Shown: positions 7,013 through 16,767, counted from the first letter of the stretch. The stretch: DNA of 64,000 nucleotides from Butyrivibrio sp. MC2013 (GCF_000424585.1 NZ_AUKE01000005.1:1-64000), one strand, 5' to 3'. Translations and numbers: made by a program. Notes: generated by a model from the sequence alone, not told the origin.

Positions 7013-7909
7013 TTACCATAGTCCGTCTTCTTCCAGCAGATGGGCCATCTTATTGGTGAATATGATCAGCGCCATGGATATCACTGATTTGAAGAGGCCT
7101 GCCGCCGTAGACATGGAATAATTGCTGCTCATGATACCGTTTCTGTACACATAAGTGTCTATGATATCCGCCACGTCATATACTCTGGGATTGTACAGGA
7201 GCAGTATCTGTTCAAAGCCCGCATTGAGTATCCCGCCCATATTCAGTATGAACATCACCACGATAGTGGACTTTAGCGCAGGCAGCGTGATATGCCAGAT
7301 CTGTGCCAGCCTCCCTGCGCCGTCTACCATAGCCGCCTCGTATATAGTGGAGTCAATGGAGGATATAGCTGCGATATAGACTATGCTCCCCCAGCCTATT
7401 CCCTTGTATATATCCGTGATGACCAGGATACTGCGAAAATATTCTTTGCTTACAAGAAAGTCTATGCCCTTGCCGTCGTTAAAGAATTTCACTATCTCAT
7501 TAATGAGTCCCGTATCCGGATGTAGGAACATGGATATCAGCCCTGCCAGTATGACCCAGGATATAAAGTGCGGCAGATATACTATGGTCTGGGTGATCTT
7601 CTTGAATTTCCTGCTCTTGACTTCATTAAGGAGCAGTGCCAGGATGATGGGCGCAGGAAAGCCCATCACCAGCTTGCACAGAGATATGATCACCGTATTT
7701 CGAAATACTGCCGGGAAGGAGAGGCCCAAAAAGAGCCTCCTGAACTGTTCCAGACCTACCCACTTACTCCCCCATATGCCCTTGTTGATACTAAAGTCCT
7801 GAAATGCTATCACTACGCCGTACATAGGTATGTAGCGGAATATGACAAAGTACAGTATCCCAGGTAGTATCAGCAGGTACAGATAACGATATTTCCACAG
7901 CTTTGCCAT
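7013..7909 (-). CDS. Sugar ABC transporter permease (LplB-like)
   Basis: A partner permease of the LplB type, ~298 residues, with helices beginning YLYLLILPGILYFVIFRYIPMYGVVIAFQDF and the EAA loop YEAAMVDGAGRLAQIWHITLPAL. The start chosen is the ATG after GGGGTGA with a 4-base gap; the longer frame to 7942 would run into the solute-binding protein gene and has no binding site. With this start the gene follows the lipoprotein gene by 20 bases and precedes the second permease by 9, one operon. It forms the membrane channel together with the 6134-7003 product. Confidence 0.92.
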   Translation of the reverse strand: MAKLWKYRYLYLLILPGILYFVIFRYIPMYGVVIAFQDFSINKGIWGSKWVGLEQFRRLFLGLSFPAVFRNTVIISLCKLVMGFPAPIILALLLNEVKSRKFKKITQTIVYLPHFISWVILAGLISMFLHPDTGLINEIVKFFNDGKGIDFLVSKEYFRSILVITDIYKGIGWGSIVYIAAISSIDSTIYEAAMVDGAGRLAQIWHITLPALKSTIVVMFILNMGGILNAGFEQILLLYNPRVYDVADIIDTYVYRNGIMSSNYSMSTAAGLFKSVISMALIIFTNKMAHLLEEDGLW

Positions 7910-7929
7910 GATGTCACCCCTTTTGTCTG

Positions 7930-9531
7930 TTAGTGGAACCACTCCTGATATTTCTCGCTGAATTCCTGATAGCTCTTATCCTGCTCAGCATAGATCTGAT
8001 TTGCTTCCTCTTCTATTTCTTTTCCCCCATGACTATAGAAGAGGTCCACATATTCATCAAAATCATCCACAGGTCTCTCGCCCATGATGATACCGTAGAA
8101 ATACTCATCTCTAAGCTTTAAGAGCTCAGGGCTGTACTCTTTCCAGGCTTCGCCGCTCTGTCCCAGATCCACGCGGTAGTCAACGAAGGGAAGGGATGTC
8201 TCTTCAGCTCTTGCAAAGAGATCATTTACCTCCTTGCTGTTCTGGATATTGTAGGAATCCTTTCTGTTGACAAAGCCCGTGAAAGTGCTCAGTCCCATCT
8301 CGTTACGCTTGGTTTCATCTACAATGAAGTTCACCGCGCCATCTTCTGTAAGCTCATAGGTCTCGCCTTCTACGCCCCATTTATCCAGGATAAAGAATTC
8401 TCCGGATGCAATGCCGTCCATGATCTCCATGACTCTCTGAGGATTCTTGCAGTTCTTGGTGATAGCATAGCTGCACCAGCCCCTGCCATTTTCCCTCTCA
8501 TCAGCTGCCCAGCCTGTAGGACCTTCGATAGGCTCTATGACCTCATACTTGCCATCCGGGTGATTCTGATAGAAGTTTTGCAGATACTGCTGTGAAGGAT
8601 TGAGAGATACCAGATACCTGTAAAAAGAGCCTACCTTGCCCTCTGCAAAAAGTGTCTCACCTTCAGAAGCAGAGAATATAGAAGGCTCAAATACTCCCTT
8701 CTGGTACAGGTCTGCCATAAGAGCCAGGGCCTCTTTGACCTGAGGCTGAGTGGAGCCGTGGACTATGGTGCCATCATCAGCCTTTACAAAGTGATTCACA
8801 TCAGCCTTATAGGAATAGATAAAGGGAGCCAGGAATTTCCAGTCGCCGCTATCTCCGCCAAAGCCGTAAGTATCATCCACGCCGTTGCCGTCAGGATCAT
8901 CATTTACACAGGCCAGGAGATAATCCACGTATTCATCCATGGTCCTTGGTTCATCCATGCCCAGCTTGTCCAGCCAGTCCTTCCTCACAAAGGTACCCAT
9001 GCAGCTGACCTCAGCTATATCGCCGGGGATACTGTAGATACTGCCATTTGTATAGGTGGAGAACATCTTCCTGTCATCATAGTAGGACAGGATATTGCTG
9101 TTATCGATATTCTGCAGCAGGGGTACCAGGTCTACCAATAGTCCGGATTCTACCCACTCTTCGTATTCCTCCTGCAGGCCGCTCCACCAGATGACATCGG
9201 GCCTTTGGGCATCATCGCTCATCAGGAGATTAACCTTGGTGTTCAGGTCTTCCCAGCCAGGTAGGAATACCAGCTCCACGTCGCAGTTAAACCTCTCCTC
9301 GATCTGATGCTCGATCCAGGTATCCTCTACCTTGGGTCCATTCATGATAGCTATGGAGAAGGATACTTTGCCGTCGTCTTCTGCACCTGCAGTGTCTGCT
9401 GCTGCCGTCTTCCCATCTTCTATCTTTTGACTATCTGCCGCTCCGCAGGCAGCCATGTTCATCGCCATAGCCGCTGACATCACAGCTGCCAGAGCTTTTT
9501 TTCCAATATTTGACCTCATCTTATTTTTCAT
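7930..9531 (-). CDS. Extracellular solute-binding lipoprotein (LplA-like)
   Basis: A 533-residue substrate-binding lipoprotein of an oligosaccharide ABC importer. The N-terminus is a lipoprotein signal: a basic stretch, a hydrophobic Ala-rich core and the lipobox MAAC, after which the mature protein starts with an acidic linker. The body fits family 1 binding proteins (FSIAIMNGPKVEDTW, DVIWWSG, GVDDTYGFGGDSGDWKF) and the C-terminal EYVDLFYSHGGKEIE segment is typical of LplA relatives. It is the first transporter gene after the SDR gene, and its two permeases follow. It binds sugar outside the membrane; which sugar cannot be read from the sequence. Confidence 0.92.
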   Translation of the reverse strand: MKNKMRSNIGKKALAAVMSAAMAMNMAACGAADSQKIEDGKTAAADTAGAEDDGKVSFSIAIMNGPKVEDTWIEHQIEERFNCDVELVFLPGWEDLNTKVNLLMSDDAQRPDVIWWSGLQEEYEEWVESGLLVDLVPLLQNIDNSNILSYYDDRKMFSTYTNGSIYSIPGDIAEVSCMGTFVRKDWLDKLGMDEPRTMDEYVDYLLACVNDDPDGNGVDDTYGFGGDSGDWKFLAPFIYSYKADVNHFVKADDGTIVHGSTQPQVKEALALMADLYQKGVFEPSIFSASEGETLFAEGKVGSFYRYLVSLNPSQQYLQNFYQNHPDGKYEVIEPIEGPTGWAADERENGRGWCSYAITKNCKNPQRVMEIMDGIASGEFFILDKWGVEGETYELTEDGAVNFIVDETKRNEMGLSTFTGFVNRKDSYNIQNSKEVNDLFARAEETSLPFVDYRVDLGQSGEAWKEYSPELLKLRDEYFYGIIMGERPVDDFDEYVDLFYSHGGKEIEEEANQIYAEQDKSYQEFSEKYQEWFH

Positions 9532-9557
9532 AATGCCCCCTCTTATAACCCTTTCTC

Positions 9558-10328
9558 TTAGAACTGAAATCTTTCTCCGTCATATCCATACATGACAAGC
9601 TCCGATTCATCCACATGATCATCCATAAAATATCTGATCGCTATGTCTGCTGCCTCATCTATGGACAGGTTACCTTTCTCTGCCAACTTGCCGCCCATGT
9701 ATGAGCGGATCCATCCCGGATGATAGAGCCTGAAGCTGTAGCCCTCGGGATGCAGGCGGTTGTAGATCAGCTTCACATACATATTTAATGCCGCTTTGGA
9801 CATACAATAGCTGAAATTATCGTTCCTCCAGGCCTGGGTGATACTCCCTGCCTCCGAGGATACAAAGCACAATCTCCTGACATCACTTCCTTTCATCATT
9901 TGATAAAATATCTCAACCAAACGGACAGCTCCCAGGGAATTGATATTATATGTGCGCATCATATAATCGTAGTCAGATTCCATAGGCACTTCTCCGCTAA
10001 GTTTCCCATTAATGCCCGCATTGCTGATGATCATGTCAAGGCAGCCGCTCTCTTTGATACCTATTCCGGCCTCTGTTTCATCATCAGAGCCTGCGTTTAT
10101 ATATGAAATATCCCGAAGTATAATATCACCGGCCCTTTTCACACTCTCAGTATCGCTTACATCCAGTGGAATGATCTCCAGCTTCTTCCCGTGCTTTTCC
10201 TTAAGCTCATCCAGCTCTGTCCATTCAGGCATATATCGCCCTGCCCAGACATGGTGTCCCATTTCCAAGAGAATCCTTGTCATACCATATCCCAGTCCCC
10301 TGTCTGCTCCCGTAACCAGTATGTTCAT
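9558..10328 (-). CDS. SDR-family NAD(P)-dependent oxidoreductase
   Basis: A classical short-chain dehydrogenase of 256 residues: VTGADRGLGYGM (cofactor-binding glycine motif), NAGINGK, VSSEAGS (catalytic Ser) and YCMSKAAL (YxxxK). A cytoplasmic enzyme that oxidises or reduces a hydroxyl or keto group. The substrate is unknown; its place between an AbrB-like membrane protein and a sugar importer suggests modification of an imported sugar or its aglycone. It is 26 bases upstream of the lipoprotein gene, in the same direction and likely the same transcript. The tail ends with MYGYDGERFQF. Confidence 0.9.
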   Translation of the reverse strand: MNILVTGADRGLGYGMTRILLEMGHHVWAGRYMPEWTELDELKEKHGKKLEIIPLDVSDTESVKRAGDIILRDISYINAGSDDETEAGIGIKESGCLDMIISNAGINGKLSGEVPMESDYDYMMRTYNINSLGAVRLVEIFYQMMKGSDVRRLCFVSSEAGSITQAWRNDNFSYCMSKAALNMYVKLIYNRLHPEGYSFRLYHPGWIRSYMGGKLAEKGNLSIDEAADIAIRYFMDDHVDESELVMYGYDGERFQF

Positions 10329-10402
10329 AAGCTTATCCCCCTGTGATTAGTCATATTCTTTTTTATTAGTCATGATTTTGCCATTATCTGCGCATACAGT
10401 TT

Positions 10403-11455
10403 TCACGCAGTCACTAGCGACAAGAGTAGCGGAAAAATACATATCACCACGATGAGTCTGATTGTATGCATCACCACCACCGCTGATACATCACAGCCCA
10501 TATCCGCTGCCAGCAGCGACGTTTCCTGTATTCCTCCGGGTGTCAGACATAAGAGGCTGGTCCTAAGGTCTATCTCAGAGATCATTGCCATTACCCGTCC
10601 GCAGATAAAGGTAAATATCAGCATCCCGGTCACCATACAGCATACAGGTACCGCCAGGCTTCCAAGTAATCCCAGGCTCTCTTTGTTCATCCTGCAGCCT
10701 ATAAGAGCCCCCGTCAGAGACTGTATATAGAAGCGCCAGTCTTCAGGTATGTAGCCCCTTCCTGTCACTATATTCCAGGCAGCTCCAGCAAATACGCTCC
10801 CCACCATGTAACCTGCAGGCATTCCCAGCATCTCCAGGGCCAGCCCGCCTGCAAACGCTACTGCCAAAGTCATCAGGCAGTCCCCTCTTTTCCCCTTTTT
10901 AAGGCCGGCTTTACCCATAGAGCCCCCAGCGCATTCGTCTGCGCCGCTGCTCATAAGAGGCATTTTATTCACCATTCTTAGTAATGGGGGAAAGATCAGA
11001 TATATGGCAAACATGCGAAAGAGCTGAAGAATTGATACTATCCTCATATCCGCTCCCAGATCCTCAGCAATCAGTGCCATGTCCGAGACTCCTCCCGGTG
11101 CTGTAGCAAGCAGAGCGGTGACAAGATTAATGTCAGATATATGATTAACAGCTGTCCCCGTGGTCAGATTCAGCAGGAGCATGGTCATCACCAGCACCAG
11201 TGCAGCCTTTATGATACTGCCTGCCTTTTGCAGTTCTCCCCTGCTGATGCCATGTCCCAGGAGAGCACCTCCCAGGACCTGCAGGCAGGGCTTAGTGACC
11301 TGCGGCAGAACTGCCGCTCCCAGGCTGCAGTTAAATATGCTCACAGCCAAGATCGAGCCCACCATGGCTCCTGATGGAAGCTTTAGTTTTTTGCCTGTAT
11401 AGCTTCCAATGAGGCCCACCAGGATAGTTGCCGCGCAGCAAAAAGATGTCGTCAC
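10403..11455 (-). CDS. AbrB-family duplicated membrane protein
   Basis: A polytopic membrane protein of 350 residues built from two homologous halves, each with a conserved signature: APGGVSDMALIAEDLGADM in the first and TPGGIQETSLLAADMGCDV in the second. This internal duplication defines the AbrB membrane family (named after a Pseudomonas ammonia-monooxygenase-linked protein; unrelated to the Bacillus AbrB regulator), thought to be transporters. A charged cytoplasmic linker (GKAGLKKGKRGD) separates the halves. It lies between the carboxylesterase (13 bases upstream) and the SDR gene (74 bases downstream). A role in moving a hydrolysis product across the membrane is inference. Confidence 0.85.
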   Translation of the reverse strand: MTTSFCCAATILVGLIGSYTGKKLKLPSGAMVGSILAVSIFNCSLGAAVLPQVTKPCLQVLGGALLGHGISRGELQKAGSIIKAALVLVMTMLLLNLTTGTAVNHISDINLVTALLATAPGGVSDMALIAEDLGADMRIVSILQLFRMFAIYLIFPPLLRMVNKMPLMSSGADECAGGSMGKAGLKKGKRGDCLMTLAVAFAGGLALEMLGMPAGYMVGSVFAGAAWNIVTGRGYIPEDWRFYIQSLTGALIGCRMNKESLGLLGSLAVPVCCMVTGMLIFTFICGRVMAMISEIDLRTSLLCLTPGGIQETSLLAADMGCDVSAVVVMHTIRLIVVICIFPLLLSLVTA

Positions 11456-11468
11456 AGCCGCTCCCTTC

Positions 11469-12980
11469 TCATAGCTTTATCACCTGCATAGGCATCCCTG
11501 ACCAGTAGGAATGCAGCCTGAACTGCTCCAGATGAGGCTTCTCCTCAAAATACATCCTGTATCCCATCTCCCCTGTCTCACAGGGAGGCCACTTGGGCAA
11601 TAGCACATTCTCCGGATCCCCTGTTAGTATGAAGCTCATCCAAGTCTCATTCATAAGAAGGGAGTAGTTCATATCCTCCATGGCATATCCCCTTCCCGGA
11701 GCATCCTTTTCCGAATATCCAAAAATATAGGGCATCTCCGTAAAATGATAAGGTATGGTATTGCCTTCAAAGTTCCAAAGATAGGACCAGGTCCTGACTC
11801 CGTTATCAGCCAGGAGCTGTGTCAGGCGCAGTGTACCATTGCCATAGATAAACTCACTCTGCACATGGTCAAAGGCTTCCACAGGATCCTCTGTTTTGAG
11901 ATACTCCTCATAAGCATCCATGGCATGTTTGGCATATAAGCCGTAGCACATCTTAAAGGCTTCTGCAGCCTCTTCCCTGCTCTTACCCCTGGCAGGGTCG
12001 CTGAAGTAGAGCTCCTTTCTGTTGTAGCCTATGAGGACTTCTATGCTGCCCAGCTTGCCTTCTCTTATATAATCCTCCGGGGACTCTGATATGGTTCTGC
12101 CATCCAGCACCGGTCCAAAGATATGTCCAAAGTTGATACGCTTGTAGGCCTTCTCCTGGGCCTTTATGATCTCTTCGCCGTCTATAGTCAGTATCCGGGA
12201 GGCTGTTGCCCTGGTCAGTCCCAGTTCTTCCAGGATAATCCTGGTCAGCTTTGATGCTGTCTGTGTATCTCTGATGCACTGACAGGCACCGCTTTGCAGG
12301 ATTGCTCTTTTAAAGAGTCCCTTGGCTGCTGGTGTTACCATGAGATTGGCTACTGACTTTGCTCCTGCTGACTGTCCCATGAGGATCACCATATCAGGAT
12401 CCCCGCCAAAGGCTGCTATATTCTCATGCACCCATTTAAGGGCCAGCAGTTGATCCAAAAGTCCCAGATTACCTGAGTCTGCATATTCCTCACCCAGATA
12501 ATCCCTTAGATAGAGATATCCCAGAGCTCCCAGCCTGTAAGCCGGAGCCACCATAATAGCCTTCCTGTTCCTGATCAGATGTGGTCCGTCAAAAAAGCGA
12601 TCCGAATTGGCACCCGAACAGTGCCCGCCTCCATGTATGTAAAAGATCACAGGAAGGCCGCCCTCCTTTAAAGCTCCTTCGTCAGCTGCCTGCTGCCCCG
12701 ACTTTGACTTCTCTCTCGGGATCCATATGTTCAGATCAAGGCAGTCTTCAGAAAAGCCCAGATCATCACTATATTCCTGTTCTCCTGTCTGCAGGCTCCT
12801 CTTTCCAAAGTGGTCAGCCTTATAAATGCCCTCCCAGGGCTCAACAGCCACCGGCGGCTTGAACCTTAGCTCACCTACAGGTGCCTTGGCAAACGGGATA
12901 CCCTTAAAGGCTATCATTCCATTTTCTTCATATCCTTCAATCCTTCCACAGGATGTATTTACTATAATATTTGCTTCCAT
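11469..12980 (-). CDS. Type B carboxylesterase
   Basis: A carboxylesterase/lipase-family hydrolase of about 503 residues with the family markers in order: GRIEGYEENGMIAFKGIPFA near the N-terminus, EDCLDLNIW, the oxyanion YIHGGGHCSG, the nucleophile elbow GQSAGAKS and a C-terminal His in PYHFTEMPYIFGY. There is no signal peptide, so it acts in the cytoplasm on ester-linked substrates, possibly acylated or aromatic glycosides brought in by the neighbouring transporter. The ATG at 12980 is preferred to one nine codons upstream because GGAG and GAGAGGG precede it. It is the first gene of the minus-strand train and faces the divergent LysR gene. Confidence 0.9.
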   Translation of the reverse strand: MEANIIVNTSCGRIEGYEENGMIAFKGIPFAKAPVGELRFKPPVAVEPWEGIYKADHFGKRSLQTGEQEYSDDLGFSEDCLDLNIWIPREKSKSGQQAADEGALKEGGLPVIFYIHGGGHCSGANSDRFFDGPHLIRNRKAIMVAPAYRLGALGYLYLRDYLGEEYADSGNLGLLDQLLALKWVHENIAAFGGDPDMVILMGQSAGAKSVANLMVTPAAKGLFKRAILQSGACQCIRDTQTASKLTRIILEELGLTRATASRILTIDGEEIIKAQEKAYKRINFGHIFGPVLDGRTISESPEDYIREGKLGSIEVLIGYNRKELYFSDPARGKSREEAAEAFKMCYGLYAKHAMDAYEEYLKTEDPVEAFDHVQSEFIYGNGTLRLTQLLADNGVRTWSYLWNFEGNTIPYHFTEMPYIFGYSEKDAPGRGYAMEDMNYSLLMNETWMSFILTGDPENVLLPKWPPCETGEMGYRMYFEEKPHLEQFRLHSYWSGMPMQVIKL

Positions 12981-13194
12981 TGCCCTCTCTTCTCCGGTCA
13001 TTACCACTCAGATCCCCAACTCTTCCATTTATCAATTAAGCAAAATCTAAAATACAAAAACTTCAAATCCCTGACTGGTTCACTTTCCTCATGCAGTATC
13101 TATATATACCATTTATATAATTTGTATTCCTCTTGCTCATGAAACCATTATATTATTGATTACATATGTCGTCTAATATATAATTTATAATAGA

Positions 13195-13218
13195 ATATAT
13201 AACATAGATGTTATATAT
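13195..13218. promoter_or_regulatory. AT-rich palindrome in the LysR/esterase divergent region
   Basis: ATATATAACA (13195-13204), a 4-base centre TAGA and TGTTATATAT (13209-13218) form a perfect 10-bp palindrome. It sits between the divergent esterase and LysR starts, where a LysR-type regulator normally binds a dyad with T and A at the ends. Assignment as the operator is inference. Confidence 0.4.
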
Positions 13219-13223
13219 AAAAT

Positions 13224-13316
13224 AATCAAGATAACCCACCACCTTTAGGTGGTGGAAATATCTTGATTACGGGTGCGGGGTTATAAGCCCCGTACCCGTA
13301 GAACTGCGTCAGCAGT
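13224..13316 (+). other. Three consecutive hairpins, IS200/IS605- or omegaRNA-like remnant
   Basis: The first hairpin pairs AATCAAGATA with TATCTTGATT and carries a top stem CCACCACC-TTTA-GGTGGTGG (13224-13268). The second pairs ACGGGT and CGGGG with CCCCG and ACCCGT around TTATAAG (13269-13299). The third is ACTGC-GTCA-GCAGT (13303-13316). Subterminal hairpins of this kind mark IS200/IS605 elements, and the last two resemble scaffolds next to TnpB genes. No tnpA or tnpB is present. It could instead be the leader of the LysR gene 126 bases downstream. Confidence 0.4.
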
Positions 13317-13441
13317 GATTTTATAACGAGCAAAAAGCGAAGCGTTTGCGAGTTTAACCGAATATAAGACCCGGAAGCCGGAAGCTACTTTTGACAGCCG
13401 TAGCGTTATTTGTATTTTTAACCTTTTAGGGAGGAGCCCTT

Positions 13442-14317
13442 ATGGAACTCTTACAGCTCAGATATTTTTGCGAGATAGCCAGACAGGAGAATATATCCAA
13501 GGCAGGTGAAGTCCTCCATGTATCCCAGCCTTCTCTTAGCCGCACCCTCTCCACATTGGAAGCGGAACTGGGGACCAGGCTTTTTGACAGAGAGGGCCGC
13601 AATATCCGCCTGAATCATAACGGCGAGATCTATTATCGCAATATCAGCAAAGCCCTGAATATGATCGACAATGCCAAAAATGAGCTCCTGGACTTTGGCA
13701 GCAACCCCTTCGGCCATCTGACCCTTATCATCCTGGCGGGTTCAAATATTGCCCCTGATATGCTGATCAATTTTCATAAGCTCTACCCCAACATCTCCCT
13801 GAATCTCAAGCAGCAGGCCACACACAATCTCCAGCAGGCCGGAGACTTTGACTTTGTGATATCAGCCACTCCCGGCAATTACAGGGGCCTTGTGAATATC
13901 AAGCTCCTGGAAGAGGACATAGTGATCGCTGCCCACAAGGACCACCCCCTTGCGCAAAAGAGCAGCATCAATCTTGCAGAAGCTGCTCCTTATCAATTCG
14001 TCACATATTCAATTGGCCCCAGCATCAGGCAGCTCACAGACCAGCTCTGCCTGCAGGCAGGCTTTGCCCCCAATATCATCCTGGAGAGCGATAGCCCCGG
14101 CACCTTCAAGAGCTTCGTCCAGTCGCAGATGGGCATCGCCCTGCTGCCTTACCAGACTCAGAAATCCTTTTTCAATTCACTGATCACTCCGGTACGCATC
14201 ACCTCCCCGGAGTGCAAGCGCACCATCTTCCTCTCCTATCAGGAAGGCCATTACCTTGGCGACGCCGCCAGGATCTTCATGGATTTCTGCACCGACTTCT
14301 TCTCCAAGATTGGGTGA
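13442..14317 (+). CDS. LysR-family transcriptional regulator
   Basis: A LysR-type regulator of 291 residues: an N-terminal winged helix-turn-helix (LRYFCEIARQENISKAGEVLHVSQPSLSRTLSTLEAELGTRLFDR) and a C-terminal effector-binding domain of the periplasmic-binding-protein fold. The start is supported by GGGAGGA six bases upstream. It is divergent from the carboxylesterase-AbrB-SDR-transporter train, the usual layout for a LysR protein that activates the opposite operon in response to a metabolite of that pathway. A palindrome in the shared region (13195-13218) may be its site. It converges with the lipoprotein gene at 14323, with five bases between the stops. Confidence 0.92.
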   Translation: MELLQLRYFCEIARQENISKAGEVLHVSQPSLSRTLSTLEAELGTRLFDREGRNIRLNHNGEIYYRNISKALNMIDNAKNELLDFGSNPFGHLTLIILAGSNIAPDMLINFHKLYPNISLNLKQQATHNLQQAGDFDFVISATPGNYRGLVNIKLLEEDIVIAAHKDHPLAQKSSINLAEAAPYQFVTYSIGPSIRQLTDQLCLQAGFAPNIILESDSPGTFKSFVQSQMGIALLPYQTQKSFFNSLITPVRITSPECKRTIFLSYQEGHYLGDAARIFMDFCTDFFSKIG

Positions 14318-14322
14318 TGATT

Positions 14323-16767
14323 TCATCTTTCTCTTAATACATTGTTGCAGGCGGTGATCAGCTTTCTGAGATCCTGGTACATCTCCCTGATATTCTCGGG
14401 ATCGCCATTGCCTAAATAATCGTTATCATCTACAAGCGCATAATAGAAGTCGCTATTTCTTGTTCCACCTGATGTGTAATAGTCTTTGAGGGCAAAATAC
14501 ACTGCATACATATAGGGCAGATTGTTGTCAAAATTATTGCCGATATCTGTTCCAAAGCAGTATTCATTGCCATAACCGATATGATCACCCATCTCTCTGA
14601 TCTCTTCCGGGATAGAGTCCTGTCCTATAGAAGACTGGACCCAGGTTCCAAGGGCCAGGGCTTCAGCGTGGATAGACCAGGGATTTACCACAGGATTTTC
14701 AGCACGAAATCTTTCCAGTATATCTTTTCTCACCATTCCCTTGAGAGGATCTGCATCCGCATAGGGATTCTCTACCCTGGCGATGGTTACTGTCTGTTTG
14801 CTTGATGTATCAATATAGTCGATACTGGTCTCTATCCTCCTGTAAGCCGTTCCCCAGGCAATGTCTTTATCAGGCACTACAGCCTGGGTATTTCTTATTA
14901 TGCAAATGTGGTTATTTACAAGCTCGCACAGCTGCGTTTTTTCCTCTACATCGTGAAGGCCATCAGTGTTGAAGGGGTAATCTTCTGTCACCTTTACAAA
15001 TCGTCCCCACTCTGCAAAGTATCCGGCATTTCCCTCTTCATCTATACCTGCTGTTCCTGTAACACCTTCCACATACATATAACGCCCAGTATTGTTTATC
15101 GTGTGCGACAGATTGGCAGCAGGAGTCATCATTCTGTCACCAAAATATATGGGCTGTCCCACAGGGATAGACTCTCTCAGACTGTTCTCCGTAGCGCACT
15201 GAGCATCATAAAATTTGCAGCCACCATAATTGCCATATGCGCCCTTCTTCAAGGACACCTGCAGATATACACATGCGTTATAGGTATGCAGCTGGTCCAC
15301 CACAGGAGGAGCTGTCTGGAAATCCGATATTGCATCAAAATCTCCATAGATCATCTCCTTACCGGTTGCCAGATCATAGCCGGCAAAAGAGCCATAGTCG
15401 CAATCTTCGGACAAAGTCACGTAATAGAATGTGTCCTCAGTCAGGCCGGCATAATCATAGAGCTCTCGGCTGCTCTTAACTTCCACACTTTCACCCTTAT
15501 CATCTATAAGGTAAAAATGCATTTTGCCATCATCTTCTATTCCCCCTGTAACGACAAGATCACCTGAAGGAGACGAAGCATATACCCTGATTCCAGGCAG
15601 CTTTTCTCTATTACTGCCATCCAGAGACATTGCCTCTACGTACTCTTTTCCGGTGCTGTCTGTTTCAGACAATATAAGACGCCCACCTGATATCACAATA
15701 GGTCCTTTTGATGAATCCTCAAAAAGCTCAGTGGTTTCCATGCTCTCTGTATCCAAAGCTACGATACTGCAAGAACCATCCATGGTCAGGCTTTCATAAT
15801 CTGCATTTGCCGCAGTTTCATTCATTGCTTTTTCGCTTGGTATCCTAAAGTAGAGCTTTTTATCAAATAATACAAAATGTCCACCGTTTCCGGGAACGGC
15901 TTTAGCTGCGTCCTTCTCATCATCAGCAAGATCTGCCTCCATGCCATCCTCAGCGATAGCTTCCACTCTGCTGATCCATTTCTTGTCGCAGCCTATGATC
16001 TCATCATCAGCATCACAGGTCACATTGTTAAGCCAGGTAAGACCTCTAAGGTCCAGAGTCTGGATGCCGCTTCCCTGTATACTGACCTCCTGGAGCTTAA
16101 TGTTAGATGCAAGAACAAGCTCGGTCAATTTGTTGCAATCACTGCAAAATAACTGTCTCAGCTTTGGAACTGCTGTCAGATCCACTTCTTTGATATCGGT
16201 CTGACATATATCCAGAGTCTGAAGTTCGGGATTGCCTGAGAGATTGATATTCTGTACATTAGTTCCTGCCAGCTGCAGATTGGCCAGCTCCGGCAGCATA
16301 GATGTATCGACAGCTACTATATCTGTCTCTGAGCACTGGAGATATTTGAGCTTTGTATTGCCAGAGAGGTCCAGACTTGTAACAGCAGTGCCTTTAACTG
16401 ATAATTTCGTCAGCTCCGTAAATGTCTCTATACCCTTTACAGAAGCTATATCCTTATACTTTCCATCCTCATCTGACCTCAGATTGATGGTCTGCACCGC
16501 AGCTATCTCTTCGTCACTGAGGCAGCCGTCCTTATCTGTGTCAAAATGTCCCGTTACATATTTACGAAAGAGTTCATCCGGGAAAAGAGCTGCATCAGCC
16601 TTTATGCCATTTCCCTCCTCTTTAGAATCAGACAGCTCTTCCTTGCTATCATCCTCTGTCTTAAAAGCTGCTTTATCCTGAGCATCCGATCCGGCAGGGC
16701 TCAAATTTGTGGCGCATCCCGTCATCAGCGTCAAAACAACTAACGCAGCTATTATTCTTTTCTTCAT
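14323..16767 (-). CDS. Large lipoprotein with dockerin/EF-hand motif, leucine-rich repeats and a propeller-like region
   Basis: Secreted lipoprotein of 814 residues. Visible parts are a signal with lipobox LMTGC, a Ser/Asp/Glu-rich linker, a calcium-loop motif FDTDKDGCLSDEEI (about residue 75), five or so short leucine-rich units (LTKLSVKGTAVTSLDLSGN and similar, to about residue 250), then a long region of repeated beta motifs (YFRIPSEKAMN, GRLILSETDS, FYYVTLSEDCDYGSF) like the solute-accessible propellers annotated DUF5050, and a helical C-terminus. The leucine-rich unit with xxLDLSGN spacing is common in Firmicutes surface proteins. Probably a cell-surface sensor or binding protein; no catalytic motif seen. 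It is transcribed alone. Confidence 0.8.
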   Translation of the reverse strand: MKKRIIAALVVLTLMTGCATNLSPAGSDAQDKAAFKTEDDSKEELSDSKEEGNGIKADAALFPDELFRKYVTGHFDTDKDGCLSDEEIAAVQTINLRSDEDGKYKDIASVKGIETFTELTKLSVKGTAVTSLDLSGNTKLKYLQCSETDIVAVDTSMLPELANLQLAGTNVQNINLSGNPELQTLDICQTDIKEVDLTAVPKLRQLFCSDCNKLTELVLASNIKLQEVSIQGSGIQTLDLRGLTWLNNVTCDADDEIIGCDKKWISRVEAIAEDGMEADLADDEKDAAKAVPGNGGHFVLFDKKLYFRIPSEKAMNETAANADYESLTMDGSCSIVALDTESMETTELFEDSSKGPIVISGGRLILSETDSTGKEYVEAMSLDGSNREKLPGIRVYASSPSGDLVVTGGIEDDGKMHFYLIDDKGESVEVKSSRELYDYAGLTEDTFYYVTLSEDCDYGSFAGYDLATGKEMIYGDFDAISDFQTAPPVVDQLHTYNACVYLQVSLKKGAYGNYGGCKFYDAQCATENSLRESIPVGQPIYFGDRMMTPAANLSHTINNTGRYMYVEGVTGTAGIDEEGNAGYFAEWGRFVKVTEDYPFNTDGLHDVEEKTQLCELVNNHICIIRNTQAVVPDKDIAWGTAYRRIETSIDYIDTSSKQTVTIARVENPYADADPLKGMVRKDILERFRAENPVVNPWSIHAEALALGTWVQSSIGQDSIPEEIREMGDHIGYGNEYCFGTDIGNNFDNNLPYMYAVYFALKDYYTSGGTRNSDFYYALVDDNDYLGNGDPENIREMYQDLRKLITACNNVLRER

